In this document: one piece after another, positions 1-7,342 of the stretch | Position numbering within the stretch: position 1 is the first letter of the stretch | Layout of the letters: every line of letters starts with the position of its first letter | Assembly (NCBI GenBank): GCA_017619835.1 | Contig: JAFZRN010000023.1 | Coordinates: 1 to 64,000, forward strand | Source: Eubacterium sp. | GTDB lineage: Bacteria > Bacillota > Clostridia > Lachnospirales > Lachnospiraceae | Direction of reading: 5' to 3' | Length of the DNA: 64,000 nt | Notes under the pieces: model-generated | Database searches by the model: none | What the model was told of the DNA's origin: nothing | Seen by the model: the letters and a program-made list of their open reading frames with translations, nothing else | Made by a program: the position numbers and the translations under genes

Positions 1-166
1 AGCATATTCTAACACAACATCTAACATTAGTCTAATTCTATTTTCGATATTTGTAGTTCTGTTTATTACCGGAGCTTATGTCGGAAATGATCTGTTAACC
101 TTCTTTGGCCTAGGAATCGGTGTTGCTGCATCGTTTCTTATGCTTGGAAGGAATCTGAAGGAGTAA
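1..166 (+). CDS. Small membrane protein, 5' truncated by window edge
   Basis: Reading from base 2 gives an open frame of 54 codons ending in TAA at 164-166. The visible part holds two hydrophobic stretches: about residues 10-24 (LILFSIFVVLFI) and about 31-49 (LLTFFGLGIGVAASFLML), then a short charged tail RNLKE. It is probably the C-terminal end of a small phage membrane protein. The next gene starts four bases after the stop, so they are likely cotranscribed. No family could be recognised. Confidence 0.55.
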   Translation, partial: AYSNTTSNISLILFSIFVVLFITGAYVGNDLLTFFGLGIGVAASFLMLGRNLKE

Positions 167-169
167 ACA

Positions 170-703
170 ATGAAAGGTAAATGGCATGGTGCTCCCTATT
201 GGGATTATGCAGATAGAAAATGGCTCATAACCTTTGAAGTCAGGGAAAACAAGACAGATCTGTTTGATAAGACCAGAGACAAGGATCTGACCATCGAGGT
301 TAAAGAGTATAAGGAAAGGCGGTCACTTAATGCCAATGCCTATTTCCATCTTCTTGTTGATAAGATTGCATCACTTACAGGAGTAACACATTCCGAGGTT
401 CACAATCAGCTTATTGCAGATTATGGAGTGATGGACGAAGAAATTCACCATATTGTGATGGATGATTCGATTCCTTGGCAATTCTTTAGCGCACTTCATT
501 TGAGGCCTACATCACATACCAAGATGATGGATAATGGAAAGCTTTATCGAGTTTACATCGTAATGCGAGGATCTCATACCTATAACACAGCTGAAATGTC
601 AAGGTTGATAGATGGAACAGTATCTGAAGCTAAGGAGCTGGGTATAGAGATTTTGTCGCCGGATGAATTGGAAAGGATGAAACAGCAATGGAAAGTATCT
701 TAA
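170..703 (+). CDS. NinB/Orf-like phage recombination protein (putative)
   Basis: A 177-residue soluble protein. The stretch RRSLNANAYFHLLVDKIA (about residues 50-67) resembles the conserved 'RS-x-N-x-YFHLL' segment of Firmicutes phage proteins annotated as NinB-like, a family that includes lambda Orf, a recombination mediator acting on SSB-coated DNA. The setting fits: an HNH-like gene overlaps its 3' end and ssb follows two genes later. A GGAG element at 159-163 precedes the ATG. Assignment is by motif only; it could be an unrelated recombination-region protein. Confidence 0.5.
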   Translation: MKGKWHGAPYWDYADRKWLITFEVRENKTDLFDKTRDKDLTIEVKEYKERRSLNANAYFHLLVDKIASLTGVTHSEVHNQLIADYGVMDEEIHHIVMDDSIPWQFFSALHLRPTSHTKMMDNGKLYRVYIVMRGSHTYNTAEMSRLIDGTVSEAKELGIEILSPDELERMKQQWKVS

Positions 704-1014
704 CGACAGAAAAAGGCACTTGTTATTTGTGCCAGAGACGTACCTTTACGCAGCTTCACCATATTATTCATACCGGAGTTCCCAAAAAGAAGCAAGACAA
801 GATGGGATTAGTAGTATATCTCTGCCTTGATTGTCATACAGGAACCAATGGAGTTCATGGCAAGAATGGAGCGGAGCGAGACCATGATCTTAAGGCTTTG
901 GCTCAGGCTAGATGGGAAATCAATTACATTCGTGACTATCCATATCAATATCATGCAAGAGAAGCAGCCAGAGAAGAATGGATGAAGCAGATAGGAGAAA
1001 GTTTTATTAATTGA
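688..1014 (+). CDS. HNH-like zinc-binding phage protein
   Basis: A 108-residue protein with paired cysteines (CYLC near residue 12 and CLDC near residue 46), a central histidine pair (LHHI) and a CxxCH-type turn followed by NGVHGKNG. This is the layout of phage HNH-type nucleases and related recombination-region zinc proteins. It overlaps the preceding gene by 16 bases, so translation is probably coupled. Position among ninB-like and ssb genes suggests a role in recombination intermediates or DNA end processing. Nuclease activity is not proven by the sequence alone. Confidence 0.55.
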   Translation: MESILTTEKGTCYLCQRRTFTQLHHIIHTGVPKKKQDKMGLVVYLCLDCHTGTNGVHGKNGAERDHDLKALAQARWEINYIRDYPYQYHAREAAREEWMKQIGESFIN

Positions 1015-1027
1015 TTTGGAGGTTTAT

Positions 1028-1249
1028 ATGGGTAAGAAGACAGATAAGCAGGTAGATAAGATTTATAAGTACATGAAAGATTTTGGAAGCATAACTCAGC
1101 TTGATGCTATCAGAGATCTTGGAGTCATGAGACTCGCTTCCAGAATTAGTGAAATGAGAATGTCAGGCATAGCTATTAAGAAAGAGATGGAGACCGGAAA
1201 GAACAGATATGGTGAGCCAACTCATTATGCCAGGTATTCGCTTGATTAA
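1028..1249 (+). CDS. Small helix-turn-helix protein
   Basis: A 73-residue protein. ATG 1028 is chosen over the upstream TTG at 1016 because GGAGG at 1018-1022 is spaced five bases from it. The body (about residues 10-65) reads as a winged-helix/HTH domain of the type found in many Firmicutes prophages: ITQLDAIRDLGVMRLASRI as the helix-turn-helix, followed by a beta-wing ending in HYARYSL. It sits directly before ssb and could be a DNA-binding accessory or transcription factor. Target unknown. Confidence 0.6.
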   Translation: MGKKTDKQVDKIYKYMKDFGSITQLDAIRDLGVMRLASRISEMRMSGIAIKKEMETGKNRYGEPTHYARYSLD

Positions 1250-1261
1250 GGAGGATCAGAA

Positions 1262-1657
1262 ATGAATAAAGTAGTTTTAATCGGAAGGCTGACGAGAGAT
1301 CCGGAGATAAGATATTCGAATCAGCAGGACGGAACACAGATGGCAATTGCCAGATATTCGTTAGCGGTTGACCGCAAAGGAAAAGATTCAGGAGCGGATT
1401 TTATAAGCTGCGTAGCATTTGGAAAGCATGGTGAATTTGCAGAGAAATATCTCAGCAAGGGCATGAAAATAGGAATCATCGGAAGAATACAGACAGGCTC
1501 TTATATAAAGCAGGACGGCCAGAAGGTCTATACCACCGATGTAATTGTAGAAGAGCATGAGTTCTGTGAGAAGAAAGCAGATTCTGAACTGGAATCAGCT
1601 CCGGATGATTTTGTGCAGGTTCCTGAGGATGCGGTGAACGATTTGCCATTTAAGTAA
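1262..1657 (+). CDS. ssb: Phage single-stranded DNA-binding protein
   Basis: A 131-residue SSB. The N-terminal OB fold starts MNKVVLIGRLTRDPEIRY and continues through VAFGKHGEFAEKYLSKG and the strand GRIQTGSY, all hallmarks of bacterial/phage SSB. The linker is short and acidic and the protein ends in NDLPFK, a version of the DDLPF tip that recruits partners in Firmicutes. An AGGAGG-type site lies at 1249-1255. It coats single-stranded DNA in phage replication and recombination. It is shorter than host SSB because of the reduced linker, as usual for phage copies. Confidence 0.97.
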   Translation: MNKVVLIGRLTRDPEIRYSNQQDGTQMAIARYSLAVDRKGKDSGADFISCVAFGKHGEFAEKYLSKGMKIGIIGRIQTGSYIKQDGQKVYTTDVIVEEHEFCEKKADSELESAPDDFVQVPEDAVNDLPFK

Positions 1658-1672
1658 GGGGGATATCGGGAC

Positions 1673-2179
1673 ATGGATGGGTGGATAAAGCTACATAGAG
1701 GACTTATGGAGAAGGCTATATGGAAATGCTCGACTGATTCTCAGAAGGTTGTTCTCATCACCATCCTGCTTCTTGCAAACCATTCAGAGACGCAATGGAT
1801 TTGGAAAGGTCAGAAATTTACATGTAAGAGAGGTCAGTTCATAACGAGTCTAAAAAGCCTATCTCATCAGGCAGGAGTTTCGGTGCAATGTGTGAGGTCT
1901 TCTCTGGACAAATTTGAAAAACTTGAATTTTTGACTAGCGAGGCAACAAAGACAGGAAGGCTTATAACCATAGTAAATTGGGACATTTATCAATGTTCTG
2001 ATGACGAAGCCAACAAACAAAACAACAAAGAGCCAACAAAGAGCCAACAAAGCACCAACAAAGCTCCAACAACTAACAAGAATAATAAGAATGATAATAA
2101 TTATAAGAATGTGAGAAATAGCAAACTCCACCAGCTGGAGCAGCACTATTTGAATGCGGCGGTGAATGACAATGGGTGA
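1673..2179 (+). CDS. Phage replisome organizer / replication initiator
   Basis: A 168-residue protein. Residues 1-105 match the phage replisome-organizer N-terminal winged-helix type: WIKLHRGLMEKAIW at the start, FTCKRGQFITSLKSLS, then LITIVNWDIYQ. The rest is a low-complexity N/K/Q/T tail encoded by 11-bp DNA repeats, then a short helix. Usual family members carry a longer C-terminal domain contacting DnaD/helicase-loader proteins; here it is missing and no helicase loader is seen in the window. The protein probably binds the iterons inside its own gene to start replication. It overlaps the next gene by 14 bases. Confidence 0.75.
   Translation: MDGWIKLHRGLMEKAIWKCSTDSQKVVLITILLLANHSETQWIWKGQKFTCKRGQFITSLKSLSHQAGVSVQCVRSSLDKFEKLEFLTSEATKTGRLITIVNWDIYQCSDDEANKQNNKEPTKSQQSTNKAPTTNKNNKNDNNYKNVRNSKLHQLEQHYLNAAVNDNG
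2010..2112 (+). repeat. In-gene iterons with AT-rich stretch: candidate phage origin
   Basis: The core CCAACAAAG or a close variant starts at 2010, 2022, 2033, 2044, 2055 and 2066. The last five are in perfect 11-bp register. They are followed by a strongly AT-rich stretch (about 2074-2112) suitable for unwinding. The repeats lie inside the replication initiator gene, as in lambda O. Because 11 is not a multiple of three, the repeats shift reading frame relative to the protein, which argues for selection on DNA. Confidence 0.7.
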
Positions 2180-3329
2180 GTTAAATACAAAAGAGGAATA
2201 TAAGCAATATAAACTTGAATTGCATCGTCAAATGCTCATGAAACAGCAAGTGCCTTATTCCATAAAGAGAAGAATGTCAGAGGATAGAATCAGAGAGTTT
2301 TACAAAGAAGCTCAATCAAGAGGTTTTAACTGTCATGTGTCAGTAGGTGGACTTGATTCGATAGTCCTTGGGCATCTTATTAGGAAGATGGGATACACAG
2401 CAGAGCAGATACCATTTGTAAGTGCTTCATCACTTGAGGATATTTCAATTCAGAAAATACATAAGCAGATGGGATGTATTGTGGTAAAGCCATTAAAACC
2501 GAAAGTAAAGATTCTTCAGGAAGAAGGCTTTCCGGTGCTGTCAAAGAAGATTGCCAATAAAATCAATACTCTTCAATATCCCACAGAAAAGAATAAGACT
2601 ATACGACATGCAATTATAACAGGCGAATGCGGAGCACAGGGACATTATGCAACAGATAGCAAGATGAGATTGCCAATGTATTACTTAATGCTTTTTGGCG
2701 GTCTGGATGAAGAAGGGCGAAAGTTAGGTTATAAAGCTCCAACAAATTTCAAAGTATCTCATAAGTGTTGTTATTACCTGAAAGAAGCTCCTTGTGATAA
2801 TTGGGCAAAAGAGCATAATTCGGTTCCCTTTCTTGGATTGATGGCATCAGAAGGCGGTCAGAGAGCTGATGCTCTTGAGGAACATGGATGCAATTATTTC
2901 GGAAAGACAACAGCAAGAAGCTGTCCATTTGCATTTTATTATCACTCTGATGTAGTTCATTTGGCGGTAGATTTGGAAGTTCCTATTCCAGAGATATACG
3001 GAGAAGTTCAGATCAGCGAGACTCCGAACGAGTTTGGTGATTATGAATATTACACATCAGGAGAACAAAGGACAGGGTGCTCAATGTGTGGCTTCGGAAT
3101 CCAACTTGAGACAAGACCTCACAGATTTGACCGATTATATGAGCGGAATCCGAAAGAATGGGATTTTTGGATGAACAAGTGTTGCACAGATGATGAGGGC
3201 ATTCAATATGGATGGGGCAGAGTTCTTGACTATATCGGAATACCTTGGAGAGATCCTGAACATTGGTATCTCGATAATAAGGGCGATGTAATAAGTGGTC
3301 AGATGAACATTTTTGATTATGAGGTATAA
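2166..3329 (+). CDS. PAPS-reductase-family (PP-loop) phage protein
   Basis: A 387-residue protein of the phosphoadenosine-phosphosulfate-reductase/ATP-pyrophosphatase type. The P-loop variant SVGGLDS is at about residues 59-65, close to the family SGGxDS. Cysteine clusters near residues 200 (KCCYYLKEAPC) and 305 (GCSMCGFG) could hold a metal or Fe-S cluster, as in IbrA-like relatives. Such genes are common in phage early regions, but no substrate is established; sulfur transfer to nucleic acid or nucleotide metabolism are guesses. It ends in QMNIFDYEV, resembling a sliding-clamp-binding peptide. ATG 2166 or 2172 could be the start. Confidence 0.75.
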   Translation: MTMGELNTKEEYKQYKLELHRQMLMKQQVPYSIKRRMSEDRIREFYKEAQSRGFNCHVSVGGLDSIVLGHLIRKMGYTAEQIPFVSASSLEDISIQKIHKQMGCIVVKPLKPKVKILQEEGFPVLSKKIANKINTLQYPTEKNKTIRHAIITGECGAQGHYATDSKMRLPMYYLMLFGGLDEEGRKLGYKAPTNFKVSHKCCYYLKEAPCDNWAKEHNSVPFLGLMASEGGQRADALEEHGCNYFGKTTARSCPFAFYYHSDVVHLAVDLEVPIPEIYGEVQISETPNEFGDYEYYTSGEQRTGCSMCGFGIQLETRPHRFDRLYERNPKEWDFWMNKCCTDDEGIQYGWGRVLDYIGIPWRDPEHWYLDNKGDVISGQMNIFDYEV

Positions 3330-3332
3330 ACC

Positions 3333-3587
3333 ATGAGCAAATTATTGGATAGATGCAAGAAGTGTGTTGATTCTGTCTATATCAATTGGGAAAAAACTCG
3401 TGATCCGGATAAACATGTGATTGAAAAGTATGAAGTTTGGGGCATTGTGCATCTGGCTTTATATATTCTCAATTTTGATGAGTACAACGAGCTTAAACAA
3501 TATATCTATGATTCTCATGGGTATGATGTTGGCGGTGTTAAGACAGGACAAATGGAAATAGACGATTATGAGGTAGAAGATGAATGA
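3333..3587 (+). CDS. Hypothetical phage protein ending in QMEIDDYEV motif
   Basis: An 84-residue acidic protein of unrecognised family. It starts with a CKKC pair (about residues 8-11) and has a helical middle part. Near its end it carries GQMEIDDYEV, echoing the C-terminus of the preceding protein (GQMNIFDYEV) also at the DNA level, which suggests a shared origin of the tails or a short duplication. It overlaps the next gene by eight bases. Probably cotranscribed with the PP-loop protein and functionally linked to it. Confidence 0.6.
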   Translation: MSKLLDRCKKCVDSVYINWEKTRDPDKHVIEKYEVWGIVHLALYILNFDEYNELKQYIYDSHGYDVGGVKTGQMEIDDYEVEDE

Positions 3588-3834
3588 ACAATTAACCATA
3601 TTTGATTTGTTTCCTGAGTCTGCTCCGAATCCTGGCTTATGGAAGTGCATGGAAACATGTGCCAATTGTGGAAAGTATATGGATCGCTTTCCAATAGATA
3701 GAGATGGGGAGCGGTGTATGTATGGCTTTCATAAAGATGGTTCAACCGGAAATGACGTATATCAGGTAATTGATTCAAGTAGTGTAGTTACATTTTATTG
3801 TAAATATTACAAGCGGAAGGGTAGTAAATTATGA
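3580..3834 (+). CDS. Small cysteine-rich phage protein
   Basis: An 84-residue protein starting MNEQLTIFDLFPE, again a Q-x-x-IFD motif resembling the bacterial sliding-clamp-binding consensus, here at the N-terminus. Four or five cysteines (C23, C27, C30, C46, C73 approximately) in CMETCANC and later positions suggest zinc binding. The gene overlaps its neighbours on both sides, consistent with tight translational coupling. Function is unknown; a zinc-binding adaptor that docks to the replisome clamp is possible. Confidence 0.6.
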   Translation: MNEQLTIFDLFPESAPNPGLWKCMETCANCGKYMDRFPIDRDGERCMYGFHKDGSTGNDVYQVIDSSSVVTFYCKYYKRKGSKL

Positions 3835-4310
3835 AAAAAATAATAATTTTGCTCCTGATCTTCTGCATAGGCATCTCAAGTGATGCTGCCATCAAAACAA
3901 GATGGACCACAATCAATGTGGAAGAGAAGAGATATCTGGGAGAGTTTAAGATAACACATTATTGTCCCTGTTCAAGATGCTGTGGTGTAGGTGGTGGAAA
4001 GATAACAGCTTCCGGCACCAGGCCGACAGCAGGAAGAACTGTAGGTGTAAATCCAAGGCTTATCCCTTATGGAACAAAGCTTCAGATTGGAAAGACTAAA
4101 GGTTATGTTGCTGAAGATACCGGAGGCGGTATTGGATGGTATCACTTGGATGTGTTCTGTAACTCACATCAGGAAGCACTTCAAAAGGGAGTGCATCATA
4201 AGAAGGTTTATGCCATTACTTACAAGAAAGTAAAGGTGAAGATGGTATTGAACAAAGCAAAGGCAATCAAGATAAAAAATAAAATGAAAACATACTTAGA
4301 GGTAAAGTGA
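3831..4310 (+). CDS. Secreted 3D-domain protein (YuiC/RpfB type)
   Basis: A 159-residue protein with an N-terminal signal peptide (MKKIIILLLIFCIGISSDAA). The 3D domain covers about residues 38-115: EFKITHYCPCSRCCG, TASGT, VGVNPRLIPYGTKL, and the conserved aspartates in AEDTGGGI and HLDVF. 3D domains adopt a double-psi beta-barrel related to MltA and act on peptidoglycan in RpfB/YuiC-like proteins. The C-terminus is lysine-rich. It lies in the early region, away from the lysis genes, so it may act on the wall before late expression or in lysogens. Confidence 0.85.
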   Translation: MKKIIILLLIFCIGISSDAAIKTRWTTINVEEKRYLGEFKITHYCPCSRCCGVGGGKITASGTRPTAGRTVGVNPRLIPYGTKLQIGKTKGYVAEDTGGGIGWYHLDVFCNSHQEALQKGVHHKKVYAITYKKVKVKMVLNKAKAIKIKNKMKTYLEVK

Positions 4311-4681
4311 TGGAAACAAAATATTACTCAAAAGATGAAGTCATATATCTTTATCGGAGAGCGAAGGATAAAAGACACCAGATCAGCATTCTTGCACAGC
4401 TTACCTGTTCGGATACTGAAACCATTATGGAGATTTTGGATGATGCCGGAGAGTTTGATGGAAAATACAAGGTTTGTACTCAGTGTGGAAGGAGATATCC
4501 GTCAATATCGGTAAGAGGCCATCAGTATTATTGTCCTGCATGTAAAGAGACAAGGAATCTCATATGCAAGAAAAGATACCAGCTGAAGCAGATAACAGCC
4601 AAGATACAACAGCTTGGATTGGAGAGTGCGAGGATCAGGGCAGAAATTGACAGATTGGAGAAAACAAATGATCAGAAATAA
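4310..4681 (+). CDS. Zinc-ribbon coiled-coil phage protein
   Basis: A 123-residue protein. The ATG at 4310 overlaps the upstream stop (TGATG) and is chosen over the GTG just before it. The N-terminus (about 1-45) looks like a small HTH-type helical domain. CTQCGRRYP and YYCPACKE (about residues 50-75) form a CxxC...CxxC zinc ribbon, followed by a basic coiled coil to the end. The architecture suggests a nucleic-acid-binding phage regulator. No named family recognised. Confidence 0.6.
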   Translation: METKYYSKDEVIYLYRRAKDKRHQISILAQLTCSDTETIMEILDDAGEFDGKYKVCTQCGRRYPSISVRGHQYYCPACKETRNLICKKRYQLKQITAKIQQLGLESARIRAEIDRLEKTNDQK

Positions 4682-4916
4682 GCCAAAGTTTAGAAAGTCA
4701 AAATGCCTCAAATGTAAATATCATGGCCTTGGTGGTCATGGGTATCTGGTGAACATTAATGGCAAAGGAATCCATATTTATTGCAATTATTCTGTGACTG
4801 GAAAGACCTGCCTTAAGCCTAATGGTCCACATGGAACAATAGATATAAGAGGCGAGGACTATGATGATTGCAAATTGTTTAGTCCAGGAAAAAGGATAAA
4901 GGAGCCGGAGATATGA
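4668..4916 (+). CDS. Hypothetical phage protein with cysteine pairs
   Basis: An 82-residue basic protein. ATG 4668 is preferred over an upstream TTG because GGAG sits at 4657-4660 and because it gives only a short overlap with the upstream gene. CLKCKYHG near residue 10 and further cysteines at about 45, 52 and 70 suggest a zinc-binding fold. No family recognised. It belongs to a run of tightly overlapping small early genes. Confidence 0.55.
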   Translation: MIRNKPKFRKSKCLKCKYHGLGGHGYLVNINGKGIHIYCNYSVTGKTCLKPNGPHGTIDIRGEDYDDCKLFSPGKRIKEPEI

Positions 4917-5113
4917 GAAGAATTAAGAACAAAACCATTGAAGTGAATGGATTTTTAGCAGATCAGGACATGAGAATATATTCCATGCCATTCAGAGTGA
5001 TCATCACCAATGATGATTATGGCTGCAGCTTATCAATCAATAGTGATTATCTTAATTTGCAATACACAATTCCAATGGAGCAGGTGTTCGAGGTTCTGGA
5101 GGTGGAGAGATGA
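4913..5113 (+). CDS. Small hypothetical phage protein
   Basis: A 66-residue protein overlapping the upstream stop by four bases and the downstream start by four bases (ATGA). It is predicted mostly beta, with alternating charged and hydrophobic residues and no transmembrane segment or recognisable motif. Good GGAG spacing at about 4901-4904 supports translation. Function unknown. Confidence 0.55.
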   Translation: MRRIKNKTIEVNGFLADQDMRIYSMPFRVIITNDDYGCSLSINSDYLNLQYTIPMEQVFEVLEVER

Positions 5114-5271
5114 CAAGCGAAAAGATTAAAGCTGTTATAAAACAATGGCTGAAATGTCATGATTGTGAAAGCTCGACTCCTGAAGAATGTGACAAATGCG
5201 GTGAAGAGCTTCCTGATGGTGAGTTTATAAAGGCTCTTAATGAGATTGTGAGTGAGGAGCGGGATGAATAA
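5110..5271 (+). CDS. Small zinc-ribbon protein, 53 residues
   Basis: This short gene fills the gap between two coupled genes. It starts ATGA at 5110, overlapping the upstream stop, and ends TAA at 5269-5271, overlapping the next start. The 53-residue product begins MTSEKIKAVIKQWLK and contains CHDC (residues 16-19) and CDKC (27-30), a compact CxxC-x7-CxxC zinc ribbon, then an acidic helix. GGAG at 5103-5107 serves as ribosome site. Seamless coupling on both sides is the main reason to accept it. Confidence 0.7.
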   Translation: MTSEKIKAVIKQWLKCHDCESSTPEECDKCGEELPDGEFIKALNEIVSEERDE

Positions 5272-5512
5272 TTGGATCAAGTGTGAAGATGCTCTTCCGG
5301 AGCTGATTCCGGTTCAGACAAGAAATGAAAGCAGATTTGTTCTGATAAGTACCGGATATGGTTTGGTAGATATAGCATTTTATAGAGAACATACGGATTT
5401 TAAAAGAAAAGTAGTTAATGGATGGTATCTGAAAGAAGACAGACAGCTGATAAATGATGTTATTGCCTGGATGCCTTTACCGGAACCATATAAGAGAGGT
5501 GGAGCGGAATGA
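5264..5512 (+). CDS. DUF551 domain protein
   Basis: An 82-residue protein, starting at ATG 5264 inside the end of the upstream gene. It has the DUF551 signature: WIKCEDALPE at the start, a variable middle with beta strands, and VIAWMPLPEPYKRG at the end. DUF551 proteins are very common in Firmicutes and enterobacterial phages; their biochemical role is unknown. Another DUF551 copy follows as the C-terminal part of the next gene. Confidence 0.85.
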   Translation: MNNWIKCEDALPELIPVQTRNESRFVLISTGYGLVDIAFYREHTDFKRKVVNGWYLKEDRQLINDVIAWMPLPEPYKRGGAE

Positions 5513-6117
5513 CAAGAGAAGAAGCCATAAATGAATTATCAGTTTTGTGGGAAAGAATGAAAAGAGCAAAAGAAAGTGGAGTGTTAGCATATAAGACAAT
5601 TATGTATTATGACGGACAGTATGTCGAAGCACTTGAAATGGCAATCGAATGTTTGCAATCGTCTGAAATGTGGAACGGAACCACAACCGACAAGCGGATA
5701 TTTGCACCGAAAGGGATGTTTCAGAAAGTGTTTGAAGATGGGAAAGCAGAGCCTTGCGAGGATTGTATCAGCAGAACCAAACTACTTGCGAGGATAGACG
5801 CAGAACGGAAACATTTACTCGACATAAAAATGGACGGTGCAGAACACATAGTAGTACATCACGCAAGACGAATTATTGAGGATATGCCATCCGTAACACC
5901 ACAGCAGACAAGCTGGATTCCTGTAAGCGAGAGATTGCCAGAAGATTATATACACGTTCTTTGTCAATTCACTTTAGGCGGTATGGGAGAATGTTATTTA
6001 GCACATGGGGTATTCCATGTAGTAGGTGGATTAGTGATGACTTGTAATGAAGTTATAGCATGGATGCCTTTACCAGAGCGATATGAGAGAGGTGATGCTG
6101 ATGCAGATAGTGATTGA
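5509..6117 (+). CDS. Phage protein with C-terminal DUF551 domain
   Basis: A 202-residue protein. Residues 1-55 form a helical segment (EALEMAIECLQ) typical of small phage proteins that precede DUF551. The middle has CEDCISRTKLLARIDAE and MPSVTPQQ. The C-terminal 65 residues form DUF551: WIPVSERLPEDYIHVL to EVIAWMPLPERYERG. It overlaps the DUF551 gene upstream by four bases, giving a tandem pair. Function unknown. Confidence 0.8.
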   Translation: MTREEAINELSVLWERMKRAKESGVLAYKTIMYYDGQYVEALEMAIECLQSSEMWNGTTTDKRIFAPKGMFQKVFEDGKAEPCEDCISRTKLLARIDAERKHLLDIKMDGAEHIVVHHARRIIEDMPSVTPQQTSWIPVSERLPEDYIHVLCQFTLGGMGECYLAHGVFHVVGGLVMTCNEVIAWMPLPERYERGDADADSD

Positions 6118-6361
6118 GATAAGTGAGGAAATATATCAGCAAGTATTATCAGATAATTTTAGTGGTAATATTTTGAATTTTATAAAAGCTGTCAAAAACG
6201 GCATACCACTCCCTAAAGGACATGGAAGGCTGATTGATGCTGATGTATTACAAGCCGAAATGGAAAAAGATGTGCGCAGAGCCATGTCATTTGTTGATTT
6301 AAAAGATTTTGTTTGGTTAGCACCAACAATTATCGAAGCTGATGGGGGTGGAGCGGAATGA
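6101..6361 (+). CDS. Hypothetical phage protein (GIPLPKGHGRLIDAD type)
   Basis: An 86-residue protein. ATG 6101 is chosen because the GAGAGG at 6086-6091 is then correctly spaced; ATGs at 6083 and 6095 are too close to it. It contains VKNGIPLPKGHGRLIDADVL, a segment recurring in many gut Firmicutes phages, usually next to DUF551 genes. It shares sequence style with the preceding genes and overlaps both neighbours. Role unknown. Confidence 0.65.
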   Translation: MQIVIEISEEIYQQVLSDNFSGNILNFIKAVKNGIPLPKGHGRLIDADVLQAEMEKDVRRAMSFVDLKDFVWLAPTIIEADGGGAE

Positions 6362-6555
6362 ACAGAAGACAGGCAAAAAAACTCCTTAAGAAGCGCAAAG
6401 GCTATATAACTCCAAGAGGAACAAGTCCGAGGAAGTGTGAGCAATTTACAGATAAATTGGTGGATTTGATTGCAGATAAGCTTGGAAAGGCACTTGGAGA
6501 GGCATTCGAAGAACTAGGTAAAAAATTAGAGATGGGAGATACATATGAAAATTAA
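6358..6555 (+). CDS. Small basic phage protein
   Basis: A 65-residue protein. The first 30 residues are very basic (RRQAKKLLKKRKG and PRGTSPRK); the rest is an amphipathic helix. A start overlapping the upstream stop (ATGA) and an 11-base overlap with the following glycosyltransferase gene support translation. It may bind nucleic acid. No family recognised. Confidence 0.55.
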   Translation: MNRRQAKKLLKKRKGYITPRGTSPRKCEQFTDKLVDLIADKLGKALGEAFEELGKKLEMGDTYEN

Positions 6556-7342
6556 ATGTCACAGCCAGTATAACCATTTTCCGATATATGGCACTGATCA
6601 GGATGATTGTGACCTTGAATTATGGAATGATGGCAAGATATGGAATTACCTTAATCGGTATCCACAAGTTAACAGAGGATCTGCATTACTTATTGAGCCA
6701 AGATCACTGCAGCCTAGCACTTATATCTTGGTTGAGTCATCTTATGACAAGTTTGATAATGTGTTTACTCATGATTCACAGCTTTTGAGTCTGCTCCCGA
6801 ATGCATATCCGATAATTTACTACAGAGATTATGAACTGAATAATGAAAAGAAGACCAAAAAAATATCCTTTATTTGTGGAGATAAGGAAATGTGCTCATA
6901 TCACATTATCCGAAAGAAGATAGCAGAGGCTGTTCAGGATAAGGTGGATGTCCTTGGAACATGGAATGGTGGAGACAGGGTGAGCACTCATGATGCTCAT
7001 GCTCCATATAAGTTTGCAATAGTTGTTGAAAATTATATTGATGACCTATGGTTTACAGAAAAGATTCTTAACTGTTTTGCCAATAAGACGGTCCCAATAT
7101 ACTACGGAGCTAGGGAAATATGTAATTACTTCAACAAAAATGGAATCCTTCAGGTGAGTAACATTTGGCAGATACCGGATCTGGTTGAAGATTATTATGA
7201 ATACTTTGATGAAATGTATGATCTGATGAAACCTGCCATCGAGGACAATTATGAAAGAGTTCAGAAATATAAGAACTTTGAAGACTGGTTTGCAAAGCAT
7301 TATGGGGAGGATAAGGATGTTAAAGACATTGATAACGAATAA
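6545..7342 (+). CDS. GT10-family (fucosyltransferase-like) glycosyltransferase
   Basis: A 265-residue protein whose second half carries the GT10 alpha-1,3-fucosyltransferase signature: YKFAIVVENYIDD, WFTEKILNCFANKTVPIYYG (about residues 158-190) and a following aromatic helix. GT10 enzymes use GDP-fucose or related donors. The N-terminal acceptor domain is divergent and there is no signal peptide or membrane anchor, so it should act in the cytoplasm. It begins a three-gene glycan cassette (DUF1919 and a GT2-GT4 fusion follow, overlapping). Donor and acceptor cannot be read from sequence. Confidence 0.8.
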   Translation: MKIKCHSQYNHFPIYGTDQDDCDLELWNDGKIWNYLNRYPQVNRGSALLIEPRSLQPSTYILVESSYDKFDNVFTHDSQLLSLLPNAYPIIYYRDYELNNEKKTKKISFICGDKEMCSYHIIRKKIAEAVQDKVDVLGTWNGGDRVSTHDAHAPYKFAIVVENYIDDLWFTEKILNCFANKTVPIYYGAREICNYFNKNGILQVSNIWQIPDLVEDYYEYFDEMYDLMKPAIEDNYERVQKYKNFEDWFAKHYGEDKDVKDIDNE

